Below, one piece after another: positions 1-12,964 of a stretch of DNA of 64,000 bases. The notes under the pieces are model-generated. The model was not told where the DNA came from. It made no database searches and was given only the letters and a program-made list of their open reading frames with translations. Both the position numbers and the translations under genes were made by a program. Source of the stretch: Niebla homalea (lineage: Eukaryota; Ascomycota; Lecanoromycetes; Lecanorales; Ramalinaceae). The DNA is taken from NCBI GenBank assembly GCA_019925105.1, contig JAHGAU010000009.1, positions 372,001 through 436,000 of the forward strand, given 5' to 3'. Position 1 is the stretch's first letter, and each line of letters opens with the position of its first letter.

Positions 1-3000
1 CGCTTGGTCTCCATAAAGAGGGACTTGACATCTGCGTCAGGATCTGCAATACCTGTCAGCGATATTGTTTTTTACCCAAACTCGACTTGTGGCTCACCTT
101 CAGACTCGTGCAACTTGGGGTTCAAGGTAAGGCAGATCTCAGATGAGCCTACTCCTCTCAATTCGCTCTCATTGTTCTTAGCACTGCCGAGTTCATGGAT
201 GACTTCTTGGAGGATATCGTCTCTGTTATAGCAGATGAAGGGTGCTTCTGCTCCCACAAAATGATGTACAGAAAATATGTCGGCCATCTTAATGTAAAGA
301 GTTGGCTTAGTGCGTGAGTAGAGGTCATTGAACTCGTCAATGTCAAATTGCGCTTCGGCCTTGGGGACATCGATCACTGTTCCAAAACGTTAGATATGGG
401 ATTCGCGCTGCAAGATTCAGGGCCACCTACAATTGCTCCAGATATCGCCAAGCCGCTCGATCGATTCTCCAACATAGCTGTTCAACGGCTGCAAGAAGAC
501 GTTCTCGCCCCCAAACAGCCTGCCTGCAGCGACCTGCCCGACGACTTTCGAGACTTCACCAATGTTCCTTTTATGCTCTTGCGACAAGCCTCGATCCACC
601 ACGCCGTACTTTTCGGGTTCAGTTAGTGCGGGTTGGAGATAGCTCTTCCAAACCCAATGGCCCACTATCTGCAAGATGTGACCTCTCTCGTCGTGTGGGT
701 ATCTGGCGACTAAAGACCCATACATCTGCTGAGCTATGTACCTAACGCCGAATGGCATCTTGTGCAGCTGTTCCTCCAGACACAAGAAGAATTGATCGGC
801 AATATCTCTGAGATCTTGGAGGTGGGTAATGAAAGTACGTTTGGTTTCTGGATCTCGGATCGCGGCCTCTCGAGGGATGTCAGGATTCCTCTGACTTCGT
901 TGACCCGTGCGCAATTCTTCGTTCTCGATGGCGGATAAATAGATCTGCATAGGATCGCTTTCGAGGTCAAGCTCTGGGTTGTCAATGATGCTCTCCTTGA
1001 CAACAGGACCCATAATATCCCTCAAGTACTTTCGATCCCGAGGAGATTTTGCATAGGCCGCGAACAGTCTTGTCCAGAAGAAGTTGCTTCTGAGATAATC
1101 TTGCAGTGAGGGACAGTGATCGATCTCCTCTTTGAGTGACCGCGTGATAAGCTTAATGAGGTAGTACTCCTCGCGCCTCTTCTGTGCATACCCAAACAGG
1201 CCCATCATCAGATGCTTGATTCTTTCACATTCCTTCTCGGCCGTGGCTTGCTCCCTCATCCGCTTGAATATCCTGGCAAGATATTGGGGTTGAGTTTGGA
1301 GAATGAAAAACAGCTCCTGGTAGTGCTCCAGCTTCCTTCGTGAATTCTTGTTCAGCGCCTTCAGGTCGAAGGGATCCTTTGAAGCCAGCTCTTTGTTCGT
1401 CAACAGACTGCCAGCAGCACCGCCAAAATGCTTTTGATGTTTGACGACTTCATCGAGAGTGATCTTGTTCTTGACAAGAAGTGCGATCTTGATGTCCAGC
1501 TGCGATATGTATTGATCGGCCATCTCATTTTGTCGAACGTGCTGCACGACCGTCTTCCGAAGCCTTTCAAATTCCACCTCTTCGTCGAAATCGAAGTCAC
1601 TGTCATTCAGCAGGTGAACAAAGTTCTTGACGGTGCCCACGGGAGGATTCTCGCCGCTCGTCAAGCTTTTATACGCTTCGCCTTGTTGCTTTGCACGGAC
1701 GAAGCTCTGGACCTTGATGACCTTTTCCATGTTCTTCTTGAAAAATCGCTGCTTCTCGGCAAATTTCACACGAACCAGATTTGCTCGTATTGCCGCTTGT
1801 ACTTCTGCGATCACTGGTTCCTCATCTTCTAGCTCTGCGAGTACAGCCCCGATTTGCGAACGGAGGAGCATTGCCCGGCCAAGGCCTTGAAGTTGGACGA
1901 CCTCATTGGCATTGCTGCACAGGTCGGCCAGTTGGTCAGAATTTCGTTGGCGAAGATGGAAGCCTCGCATCGAAGACTGCAATGACGTTATAGCTCTCTC
2001 CTGGCTTTTGATCTCGTTCCAATCACGCAGGCGCCGTCTCTGAAGATTATAGCGCCGGGCGAAGGCCTGTAAAGAAATGCTTTGATTTTCACATCCTTGA
2101 AGAGCGCTTCGTGTCCTTGCTAGGTGACCTCTCAACAAGTGGGCACGAGCCAGAGCCTGGGCAGCAACTATTGACGTCTGATACTTCCTTAGATTCTTGT
2201 CAAAGACTCGTATTCTATGTCTGCACAGCATTCCCCTAGAAGCGGACTGCAGGAAAGACCAAGCCTTAGAGGTAGCTTCAAGTTGCTCATAGTTATGGGA
2301 AACCTCTTTCCTTTGGGCCTGACCTCTGACGGCTGCTTGAAATTTGGAGACACTTTGCTGAGCGCCCTTAAGGTGATGCTTTTCGGTATGTATTATCTGT
2401 CTGAGAAGATGCCCCCTTATCACGGCCTGGAGTTGATCAACGGTTGAAGCCGCCATTTGAGTCTGCTCGTGCTGATCTTCGAGCACCTTGCGTTGGAGAG
2501 CACCTCTGATGGCTGACTGCAATTGTCTGATGCTGGAATTTTCATGCTGGATTTGGATCCGCAGATGCTGCTTTTCTGCTCTCACTTTTCGAGCGCGAAC
2601 GAGACTTTGCAATGTCACCACCTGATCTTGCCTGCCTCTCCACCAATCTTGTCTGTGGCGTTGTCTTGACCTGACGAGGAATGCCCGCGCAGCACTCTGC
2701 ACCTGTATTGCAGATCTTTGCATCTCGAGTCGGTACTCTGCAATCTCGCGGCCCCATCTGCCTCGCATGATCGATTGTAAATCGACGAGACACTCTTCAA
2801 AGTCCCATAGGCCATGCATCATGTCTCCGAGTCCTATTCGAAGAAGTGAGCCTCTGATCTGGGACTGCAGATCGAGGATCATCGAGTCATGCTCCTGAAT
2901 CTCTCGTGATTGTCGCTCCTCCTCACTTTCGACAGGTTTTGGTGGTGGAGGTGGAGGTTCTGGCTCGGCCCCAAAGCTTGCCCCCATACCAGCAAAGCTA

Positions 3001-4286
3001 GGCATGCTCACTCCAGCTTTGTCAAGACCCTTCTGGACCTCTTCAAGCTCATGATGCTCAAACTCTAGCTGGCCGACGAGATTGCCTATCCTGAAGTCCA
3101 CCAGACCCTTCCTCAAAAGAAGCCATGACAATGCATGAATGCAGTGAATCACTTTGGGGATGTTCTTCTTCTCATACAGATCTATTAGCTCGAATCGAAA
3201 AAGCTCCGGCAGCTCCATGTCATCCAAAAAGCAGAAGAAGACAGCAATGTTGTCTGAATGTCGGAATTGAAGTTTGGGGTTTCTAAAAATACGGATTTTC
3301 TGATCTGGGTAAAAAGCTTGAACCACCTCGGCCAATGTGACACCATTGCGCAAGGCTTGCTCCAGTTGTACTATCGGCGGCAGTGGCGTATGTATGATGC
3401 CCTCGATCCATTCCTTGGCTTCGCCTATATGACAGAGGTACTCATACGCCTGGATGAACTGCCTCTGCTTCTCCATCCAATTACTCTCCAGCCAAGCTGA
3501 GCCCCTCTGGCTGGCATTGGCGGTAGTGGTCTTGCCTGGTCTCACGGATCCAGTCCGCTTGAGTTGTCTCCGTCCCGATAAACCTGCGACTGAAGGCGTA
3601 GATGGCGCTGTAGCGAATTCTTCACTATCGCTGCTCTGGGCAAACCTAGACAATGTCTTGAGATACGGCGTGGAGGATTTCTGGAATTCAGAGAGATCGG
3701 GAGAGGTGAGCGAACTGGACTGCTTATGATGGGCTCCTACTCTGGCAGAAGAAGATGTCATTGGCGTGATTGAGCCGGTCCGGTTGGGAAAGCCGGTGTT
3801 GCCGATTAAATTTCGCCGTGGGGGAAGGCCTTCTGAGTTGTATGCCGGTCCATCGAATTGGTCCCCAACGGATTCGTACGCATTCTCATTAGACGTGTTT
3901 GGGGGATACAGCTTCGGCGGTGCAGGAGGACTTGAGGAGTTCGGAGCTTGCGGTAGAGGTCTAAGGGATTGTCTGACTGATTTGTACCCAGAAGCAGCAT
4001 TTTGATCTGGCCGAAAGGTTTCTCCTCGAGCCACAGGTCGCGTTGGCGAGATTTCACTGTTGCCGCGCTTATGACCCAACCCATTGTACGAGTGTGTACT
4101 AGAGGCGTTGGATGAGATGGTGCTGGTTCGACTCGGGGGGAAAGGATTTGAAGACATTGAGAACGAAGAGGAAGTTGAAGCGTTGGAATTGTAGCGCAAA
4201 GGGCTTGATCGTCCAGGCTGATTTTTGTCCTGGTTTGAAGAGCGTGGTGGTGAGGACCACGACATACTGTCCTTAATGCCTTCCAA
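1..4286 (-). CDS. IQGAP-family cytokinesis scaffold (Rng2/Iqg1-like), 3' end outside window
   Basis: Exons complement(<1..43, 98..376, 431..4286), with two 54-nt introns whose phases match. IQGAPs link actin, calmodulin/myosin light chains and Rho-type GTPases at the contractile ring. In order the protein has a disordered Ser/Pro-rich N-terminus (about 260 residues), a calponin-homology domain starting near WLESNWMEKQRQF, a short poly-Pro stretch, a long run of IQ-type motifs (about residues 480-860) and a GAP-related domain (about 930-1250). The RasGAP C-terminal region begins in exon 2 and continues past the left edge, so the protein is incomplete here. Two start codons are possible, at 4286 and 4265 (MSWSS); the sequence does not decide. 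The family call is secure from domain order. It is divergent to IMP dehydrogenase across about 450 bp. Confidence 0.93.
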
Positions 4287-4738
4287 GTCTGGTGATCATC
4301 GTTGAACTTTTCGACCCTTCAATGGTGAATGCCGCCCTTTTAAAATCCCCTTAAATTGAGCTGAACGCGTTTCTAGCTTCCTCAATATCCATCGATGGTC
4401 AGGCTTATAGCGATACTCTTGCGACCGTGGTGTCATGTTGGTTGCGACAAATTGGTTGAGTTGTTGGTCGAGTGCGGAGTGAAAGTAAACAATGTGGTCT
4501 TAGATGCCAAGCCGCTAAACGCGCCCCTGCAGGAGGGGTCACCCCAGTCCGGTTCCCCCACATTGCAACTTTTGTCCACGCGGTTTCGAGTCCTTCTTTT
4601 CTCTTACTTGGGAGAAGGCAACTTCAACCCGTCAGTATACAGATCGGATTGTGGTGTGATCATCTACTGACTATCTTTACCCACGCTAATAATACTCTCT
4701 TTGAATTCATCACCATTTTAGAGCTCCATACTTGGATC
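4287..4738. promoter_or_regulatory. Divergent intergenic region between IQGAP and IMPDH
   Basis: This 450-bp spacer separates two oppositely transcribed genes and must hold both promoters and 5' UTRs. A pyrimidine-rich stretch lies just upstream of the IMPDH ATG. I see no RNA gene or convincing conserved operator in it. Confidence 0.5.
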
Positions 4739-6649
4739 ATGCCCCTTGCGAACGGAGACTCCCATACAGGGGCACACCATCTCATGCCTGGAAAGAAGAC
4801 TTTGGACTCTACTTCTGCCACCAAGGTTTTCGAGCAGGAATACTCGAGAAGTGATGGTGTAGACGCCAAAACTCTGCTCGATTCGAGGGCACATGGCGGA
4901 TTGACGTACAATGATTTCCTGGTACTGCCTGGCTATATTGGTATGATGTGTGCAGCAATTGCAAGACTAGCTATCTAATGCAGCATATGCAAAGGCTTCG
5001 CGGCATCTGATGTCACCCTTGAGACTCCTATTACCCGAAACATCACTTTGAAGACGCCTCTCGTCTCTTCGCCAATGGACACTGTGACCGAGCACTCAAT
5101 GGCGATCCATATGGCTCTTTTGGGCGGACTTGGTGTCATACATCACAACTGCTCAGGAGAAGATCAAGCAGAGATGGTCCGCAAAGTCAAGCGTTTCGAG
5201 AATGGCTTCATTCTAGATCCTGTTGTGCTGTCCCCGAAGACTACTGTGGGTGAAGCAAAGGCCTTGAAGGAGAAATGGGGCTTTGGAGGCTTTCCAGTCA
5301 CGGGTAGGTGACCATTCAGTCCATCTCCTTTTCACACAAAGCCGAGAATGTTCCATGATTATTTCGATATTATTAACTTTCGTTCATCCAATACGTTTCG
5401 TCGTGATGCGGAAACAACATCTTCAACCCTATGAGAAACATTTAGGTTACGATTCAACTTCATATTGTTCGTAATGCTCAGACTAACTATACTGTCTCCT
5501 ACAGAGAACGGACTTCTTCGCTCGAAACTCGTCGGCATAATAACCTCGCGCGATATTCAATTCCATTCAGACCTCTCCGACCCAGTCACAGAAGTCATGT
5601 CCAAAGACCTCGTAACAGCAAAGGAGGGGACTGACCTGACTAGAGCCAATGAAGTGCTATCAAAATCCAAGAAAGGCAAATTGCCCATTGTCGACCCGTC
5701 CGGCAGGCTAATTTCCCTCCTTTCCCGCTCCGATCTCATGAAGAATCTTCACTACCCTCTCGCCTCAAAGCAACCTGGCTCCAAACAACTAATCTGTGCA
5801 GCCGCGATCGGCACGCGACCAGAAGACAAGGAACGATTGAAGCTGCTAGTTGAGGCAAATCTGGACATTGTCATCCTCGACTCATCACAGGGGAATTCCA
5901 TCTTCCAGATTCAAATGATCAAGTTCATCAAAGAAACCTACCCGAAACTCGACGTCATTGCAGGCAATGTCGTCACCGTCGCTCAAGCGGCTAACCTCAT
6001 TGCTGCTGGTGCAGATGGCCTCCGCATTGGCATGGGCTCGGGTTCTGCGTGTATCACCCAGGAAGTCATGGCCGTGGGGAGACCACAAGCGGCCTCCGTC
6101 TTCAACGTCTCAAACTTTGCGGCTAGATTTGGAGTCCCGTGTATCGCTGACGGAGGTATTCAGAACGTTGGACACATTGTCAAAGGTCTTGCTCTTGGCG
6201 CCTCGACTGTTATGATGGGCGGTCTCCTGGCAGGAACCACGGAATCGCCAGGAAACTACTTTGTCAGCAGGGAAGGCCAGCTGGTCAAGGCATACCGAGG
6301 AATGGGATCGATCGATGCTATGGATGATAAGAGAGCCGGAGCTGGTAAGGTCGCTGCTGCCAAAGCGGGTAACGCAGGGACAGCTCGGTATTTCAGCGAA
6401 GGCGATCGCTTGCTGGTGGCTCAAGGCGTCTCCGGCTCAGTGCTTGACCGGGGCAGCGTGACCAAATTCGGTCCATATCTGCTGGCTGGCCTGCAACATA
6501 GCTTGCAGGACATTGGCACTAAAAGCCTGAGCGAGTTGAGGGAAGCCGTAAGACAAGGGGAAGTCCGCTTCGAACTGCGGACCGTTAGTGCGCAGGCGGA
6601 AGGCAACGTGCACGGCCTGCACAGTTTCGACAAAAAGCTGTACTCTTGA
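4739..6649 (+). CDS. Inosine-5'-monophosphate dehydrogenase
   Basis: Exons join(4739..4940, 4995..5303, 5505..6649) give 551 residues, in the usual range for eukaryotic IMPDH. The enzyme oxidises IMP to XMP with NAD+, the rate-limiting step of GTP synthesis in the cytosol. Exon 2 carries the N-terminal barrel ([28 protein letters not shown]). Paired CBS domains follow across exons 2-3 ([20 protein letters not shown]). The catalytic loop reads [11 protein letters not shown] and contains the nucleophilic Cys. The flap and monovalent-cation regions follow ([10 protein letters not shown], then [12 protein letters not shown]). The C-terminus ends LYS rather than the peroxisomal-type SKL seen in some orthologues. 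The second intron is long for this window (201 nt). The start is the first ATG with a family-like N-terminus. Confidence 0.96.
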
Positions 6650-6822
6650 ACGTTGAAAGCATCGATCATGTCAAAAGCATCGAAGTCTTGCATCTAGGCG
6701 TTAATCTAGTATGATGTGCCATGGTCATGGGGGTATATTGCATATCAAGTCATCAGATAGATGATCCAAAATTCTCTCGTCACCCATCAACCCCATCTAC
6801 ACCGACCACATTCCTGTTCCAC

Positions 6823-8101
6823 CTACATCTTCGCTCCCTTCCCTTTCCCCCCCTCCCCAAGCATGTCCCTCCGCCAACACACCTCCACCGGCCTGGGCCT
6901 CTCCCTCCCCTTCTCCGTCTCCTTATCCAACTCCACCCTCAACACCCGCTCCTCATCACCCTTCCTCCCGAACCTCTCAACCTCCGGTCCCGGATCGCTC
7001 ATACCCATGATCAGCCATTTTCCCTTCTCCCTCTTAATCGGGTTAGGACTGATACATTTATCCCTCCACGGTGGATCTCCATCCCTTTCCACCCACTCTT
7101 TCAACTTCTGCCTTTGTATCCGCAGGCTCGCTTGCTGTTCCGCAGCAGAAGATGACCTTGAAGTCAGCGGGGAAAGGAAACCCGCAACCAGTGACAGCAA
7201 AAAGAATTGTGGCGGGAACAGCACAATCTCCCTCCGTATCGCCAGGTCCAGCCACTCGCGCGCGTGCTTGAAGGATGCGGCGGTGTGCTCGACCCCACCG
7301 TCTGGCGTGGGTACATGTAGTTCTCCATCTTCTTCTCCCTCCTCCGCCGCCGCTGCTGCTGCTGCTGGTGCTGGTGAAGGGCGGATAGGGAGGAAGTAAA
7401 GGTACATCTGCGTGCTATACCGTTTGGCCAGATTCCCCGGGGTGAGCCAGCGGGTGAATGGGATCAATCCCTCCGTATCCATCCTACCACCGCGGTCCCG
7501 GACCCACTGCTCAAACCCGATGGTGCCACTGTGCACGGCTTCGCGGCCTCGTTCCTTGTCTTCCTCCGTGAGCCTCAGCAGTGGTGGATCCCCCTTCTTC
7601 TTCTTTTTCCTCTTCTGATGATAATGATAATCCTGCAGACCCTCCTCCGGTCGCCTCACCCCGTTCGTCGACGGCGGGCCGGGCAAGCAATATCCCACTC
7701 TCCTCGAAACACTCCCGCACCCCCGCCATCCGATACGCCGCCCCGTCTTCATGCCGCTCCCGCTGCCCCTCCGCCGGCATCTCACCGTCCTGGGCATCGA
7801 CATGCCCGCCGGGGAACACATGCGCGGACGCGAAAGCTGAGGAGTGGCTCACGCGGTGGAGGAGGAGTATCCGGTTGCTCGGGGAGATGAGGAGAATGCT
7901 GGCGCTCGGAGAAGCCGGAGCCATGGGGGTGGCTGGGGGGTTGGGTTTGCCGGGGGTGACCATGCTGAGGGATTTCTTCAGGAGGCGGGAAGGTAGAGTG
8001 GAGGAGGGTCCCGGTGTGTGAGAAGGGTTGGCTGGGGTGGGGTAGGACAGGCCGCGCATGGTGTTTTTGAAGAGGGTTTCTTTGGAGGCGCGACGAGGCA
8101 T
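6823..8101 (-). CDS. NUDIX hydrolase (NUDT19-like), apparent frame break inside
   Basis: The N-terminal part carries the Nudix box region (VFPGGHVDA, then AGVRECFEESGILLA), which has the REXXEE-type metal-binding glutamates. The C-terminal part (LLRLTEEDKERGREAVHSG, then DTEGLIPFTRWLTP and STQMYLYFLP) is the conserved tail of fungal NUDT19-like proteins, which hydrolyse CoA or nucleoside diphosphate derivatives. The two parts lie in different frames, with the switch near 7590-7660 in a low-complexity Glu/Lys tract next to a G-run. No intron of normal size there joins the frames, so an assembly or sequencing indel, or a real frameshift, is likely. The end at 6823 is firm. I prefer the start at 8101 (MPRRASKE); an in-frame upstream ATG at 8191 would add 30 low-complexity residues. 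Confidence 0.8.
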
Positions 8102-8191
8102 TGGGGTGAAACGGGCTAGGGATGCTGAAATGGGGGAATTAGGGAGATGTGGAAGCGGATGTGGGGGTAGGCATGAAGGGCGTAGGGGCAT

Positions 8192-9650
8192 ATGAACTTC
8201 TCTGAGCCATGGAGATCAGCCCATTGCTGGGGGTTTTCATGGATGAGGAGGTCAAAAGGGGCAGCACGGCCAGAAATTTTGAGTATATATTTTGTAATAA
8301 TAACACATTCTCACTTACGACCATAGGACACAGAAAACTCGGGTTCCCGTCAGCTCACCCAAAGATAAGCTGTGTACCGGCTGCGTAGTAGTTGGGTCGG
8401 TGACGACCAGCGAATGGCAGCTGTTGTAAGTTTTGCCATTTTTGATCTCTGGATTTTTGGCAACAGTGTGGATAGAGTAAAGATCACGAGAGTCATTGTA
8501 TAGAGCTACTGGGTCAGCACATGGCAATCCTGGTGGTATAAAGTTGATGACTCCTCCAAGCAGAAGAATATCTCGACCTAGGCTTGAGCATGCCGACAGC
8601 CACGAGATCCTCTAAGCCCTGAGACTACCCTACTTCTTTCGCTTAAACGATCTACATTCCCTCTTTCGCCCTTCGAGCTCGCCGTAGCAAGACCCGTGTA
8701 CCTTCGCGCTTCATATCAAATTTACTGCCCGTCCCTTCCGCTTCCTGATCCTGGCGACCACCGTTTACTACACTGTCGAACAGCGGGACGTTCAAACTCC
8801 CCGACTACCCCCAAAATCTTGAAAATGGCTCAATTGTCGCCTTCACTATAGAACCATTTTCATTTGAGACTCGGAGAACGACCCATTGCGCTGCGCCGAT
8901 ATGTGATTGCCGGATTCCATACCATCGACCGCGTATTATCTCGTTCATTCTCAAGAAGCTCATGAATGCTCTTGATCTTGATCTTGTCGTGTAAGCTGTC
9001 ATTGCAACTGGAACCATGTAAGTGAAACTGGTAGTGTCGGGGCTGTAGGGCAATTGATCCCTGTGGTGGTAGGGATTGGTGATCTGGTGGAGGGACTGTG
9101 GGTGAGGCAAGTCGTCCCGCTTCTTTCTCAGCAAATAAATACTCTGGAACATGGTACTGATCGAAGTCATTCTGTGCACTAGGTATGGTGGGATGGAGGA
9201 AGTAAGGCTAGCATCAGAAACTTACAAGAAGATCAAGTGGGAGGGTGGATGCGCGGCAGATCCCCCTTCAGTCTGAACCATGCTCGAGAGTGTATCGTTG
9301 CTCCTCAATGGCTTTCTTCGTCTGCTTTGTTTATCTTCCCAATCATTAGCCTCGCATAATTTCTCCAGAGCATTTCATAAAGAACGTCATAAGAAGGAGA
9401 GGGCCCTAGAGAAGCTCGGAGGCATGGAGTAGGGGGCCATGCAGGTGCAAAAACATATCATATAACAGTGCCAGGATGAATGATCTGGACAGAGACCAGG
9501 AAACATTAGAAAGGCTGTAACACCTCAAGGGCCGTACATTCCTGAATTGATTGGACCCACTAATCAGCAAGCTGGCGATGAATCCACAGTGCTGACATGA
9601 GTGTCAAGCCGACTACGTGACTTTATGAGATTTCGGCTCTCCTCATGCAT
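8192..9650. other. Intergenic region, no supported gene
   Basis: Both strands contain only short open frames without recognisable domains. The stretch from about 8540 to 8800 is pyrimidine-rich and could be a 5' UTR or promoter, but I cannot attach it to a gene. No tRNA, rRNA or repeat array is visible. Confidence 0.4.
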
Positions 9651-12612
9651 CTAAACCGAAATCCTTTGCTCCGGCGAAGTCTCCACGGGTTGGCAGTCGG
9701 ATGCATCTTGGGCTCCCCTTAGCTCAGATACATTGTCGGGTCCTAATGTAGGCGAAAAGTGGCTATTGGTCATACTTTCAATGTCTTCCTGCCCGATCAA
9801 CGTAGGAGTCTCTCTTAGGAGAGTCCCAAACTCGCGGCGTGTCTCATCGGGCGTAGCTGATAATTGGTCAAGCCCGAGTGATCCACCAGACCTCTCGACT
9901 CTCGGCCGATGTTGGTTCCAGCTGATCCCGTAATGATCGGATTGGTTGCAGAAGCGCCGAATCCTTCGGAGACAGGTGGAAGAGCCATGATGCCTCAACC
10001 CAGACAGTGACGGCCATTCGACATAGTGATGAATTGGGCGAGTGCAGCCCTCCATTCGCTGAATTCAATTATACCAATTGAAGGCTTATACTCAACTTGA
10101 ATGCCACTGCTAGAGCCTGCTCTACGATTCATCTCCAACAGAGCCTTGCGTTCTGCGGCAGTCTCTTGCAAACATAGCCTGAGGTGCTCTACCCAACAGA
10201 GGGTTGCGTATCTGAGAAGCGGATACCGAGCCGAAACTTGAGATCTGTAGGAGTTTCTATTACTAATCATTTGTCGCCGAGAGCATTCTGGGTCCACGCG
10301 TGACACCGCTGTGTGATCTGGCTGGCCTGAGTCATTCTCTATAAGGCCTTGCAGAGATCTTCCTCGAACGTCGTTGGCAAGTTAAAAAGGCAGTCTGCGG
10401 CGAGTCCCGCGCGAAGCGGTCTCTGATTTCTCAGGGAGAAATATGGGAAGTTTTCGGACTCTGATGACAGCAAGTTTCCTTGAATGACAGATGTATGAAG
10501 CTGAATTTGCCGTCCGCATCAAGTTCGACCAGGGCGCACGTGATTTGAGGAATACAATCTGGATAGTTGACAAGTAGGTGGGAGCCCGTAGTCGGATGTC
10601 CCGGATCAATTGTAAGGGCTACATTATGTGCGGTCAGATTGACAGGGTAAAGGGAACCACTTATCCACACGAAGTTCTTGCCTGTAATTTTCCTATTCTG
10701 TACATATCCTTAGTCTAAAAACGAAAGGATGCGGGAATATAATCCTTCCAGGCCTTCCAAGAGATTCGCTTCCTTCAGGAGTGTATGTCGATATCGTGGT
10801 GACATGGCAGGCGAGCGTAACAGGTTGATCAGCATTCTGATCCACAGAAACATACCGTTCGCCCTCGCGCCAATCTCCTCTATCGTTGAGACAGCAATTA
10901 GGCTTTTACCAAACAAACCTTCCGAGGTCATCAGATCGAATATCGAACGCGAAAATTTCAGAATAACTCCGCGATTGTGTTCGCTTCTGAGAGGCAACAT
11001 CCATTCAGTCCCGAGGATTCCAGTAGGCGGAACAGGAATGACCAGATGAGGTCGGCTCAGTATCAATACTCTTGTATCACTGATCTCAGTGATCTCTTTC
11101 AAAGTCTTCAGGAATTCCGACTCGTCTTCACACTCATCAACGCCATCAACGACTAGATATGTTCGACACTGAAGTAGCAATAGCTTCAAGATGGCGCAAG
11201 CGTCGGCAGCGGATCCAACAGGATAACCACTACGAGTCTCACTGACAAGTAAAGCTAGGCTGTCCATAGTGACCGCCTCCTTACCGTGGGTGTGGATGAG
11301 CTGGACGGCGATGGCTCTAAAGGCATTGATAGGCTTCTCGTAGCCAGGACCTAATGTATGTCGACTGATTGCCGGAGGTTTCGATAGCTCTAGATTGCAG
11401 GTCGTCAATTATGCATGTCGAAATGAAAGTCTTCCCATAACCTGGCTTGCCTGCACGACGATGAGCAAAAGCACCCAGAGGAGAGCAGACAGGGAGCGGA
11501 CCTTGCAGTGGCAAGCAACGCTGCGGCCAGCCGGGCACATCTGTTGCTGGCCCGAAGTTATTTCCTACGCTATCGCGCCACTGAGCGTATCTTGGGAGGC
11601 CCAAGAGGAATGTCCTTGTAAAAGGGCGTCTGAGGCGGCAAGTGCTCTTATAGATGTGCCTGTACTCTGGATGACCGATCGATGACATGACGTTGGATAC
11701 TTGTGCCGCTACGACAGCACACGACGTTAAGTGATGCCTTCGGCGAAATATGTTGTACGTACCTGCGTTGCGTCTCTCCTGACGTGCTGTCCTAACTCTG
11801 TCCTCCTCTCTCATCTTGTCAAAGCGGTGCAATTAATTCTGGAAGTCTTCGAAATGCTTCGACAGTATTATTCGGTCATTAACCCGTATCTCTCGTTCGA
11901 ATATGCTACGATCATAATCAATCCGCAACTGAAGATCTGCAGAACGTTTATTGAAAGGCTTCCATATCACATTACTAAGGAGCCGGGTTTGCCACATCAT
12001 TCCACGGCGCTTCGGACTACGTGAGAATATGTTGTTGGCAAAGCTCAATGATGTCGGAGTACATGAAAGACATTATCTTAAGTAATCGATCCTGATTAAG
12101 GTATGGGGATCTTTTTCGGCATTCTTGCAATAACGTGTGATACTGTGGGAGGGCCAAAGCAATACCTTTGAACATACTTGCAATCTGTTCGAAAACCACG
12201 ACAAAGTTGCTCCCAAACTTTAGTCCACGTTGTATGCTTCACTTTCATGTGCAGTCTACGAGTACGGAGGCACGCATACCCTGAAGATCAACCTGATGGA
12301 GCCCCAGAAAAGTCCAAATCGTTCCGGCTTGACTTGCACGAACACGTTGATAATGTCAAAGAATGGCTCGAACGAGTCCGAGAACGCTTTGATCTTGTTC
12401 AAGCAGGCTGCCAGCTTTCCAGACTGTGTACGTACGGAACATAATGTTTGCAATTCATTGATTATCGCTGTAGCACTAGCACACTGCTGCCTTGATGCTC
12501 GACCTGCCTCTGAGAGTGTATTCCTGAAAGCAGAAATAGAAGCAGTGAAGACTGCAATCGCGTCGGCATCCTCATTATTGGGTAGATCCGTGCTTGCGAA
12601 CTCCATCGTCAT
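9651..12612 (-). pseudogene. Decayed fungal NLR/STAND gene with NACHT domain
   Basis: Reading the minus strand from 12612, the N-terminal domain typical of fungal STAND proteins appears first (ERFGLFWGSIRLIFR). A good 62-nt intron (12279..12218) joins it to FGSNFVVVFEQIASMFKGIA. The P-loop is intact (GKPGYGKTFIST, about 11430), as is Walker B (TYLVVDGVDECEDES, about 11150). Downstream pieces typical of the post-NACHT region follow (ALTIDP, FIHLSFKE, LLRYATLCWVEHL). The frame breaks repeatedly: near 12010, near 11340-11400 and several times between 9900 and 10700. There is also an in-frame TAA near 11836 between DFQN and LHRFDKMREED. NLRs of this type act in non-self recognition and cell death; this copy is very unlikely to make a full protein. 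The sensor repeats are not recognisable. Confidence 0.82.
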
Positions 12613-12964
12613 GAATTCCTTCGTCCAGAAGCTCGAATCTCGACGTAGTACGCTTGCGCAATTGGTGCGATGTACTGTAATCTTGCTTCGTGCTTCCGCT
12701 TTCGAGGAACAGTGTTGGTTTTTGATACAAGGCTAAGGCTCCTTCCCAGGCTCTCGCTTATCAAACAGCGCCCCAATGACAGTAAGGATCCGGTGATTCT
12801 CGTAGCGCCACCCCTCCGCTTCCACCCAACTCCGAGAAAGGTACACCAATCACCTCCAGGGTGCTCAGTCATCAAGCTCTGCCATAAACGCGCTACGACA
12901 ACTCCCTGGAGTCCCTCTGTTCTGCCCTCCCATTGTCTCCCCCTGCTCTGGCCCCCTATTCTCC
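12613..12964. other. Spacer between NLR relic and an unrecognised gene
   Basis: This 350-bp region lies upstream of the NLR relic and downstream of the 12965-14781 gene. It has open frames on both strands but no recognisable protein feature, RNA gene or repeat. Confidence 0.35.

Noticed and set aside
8805..9179. Minus-strand open frame of 124 codons
   Set aside because: No recognisable protein feature, non-typical composition and no splice support.
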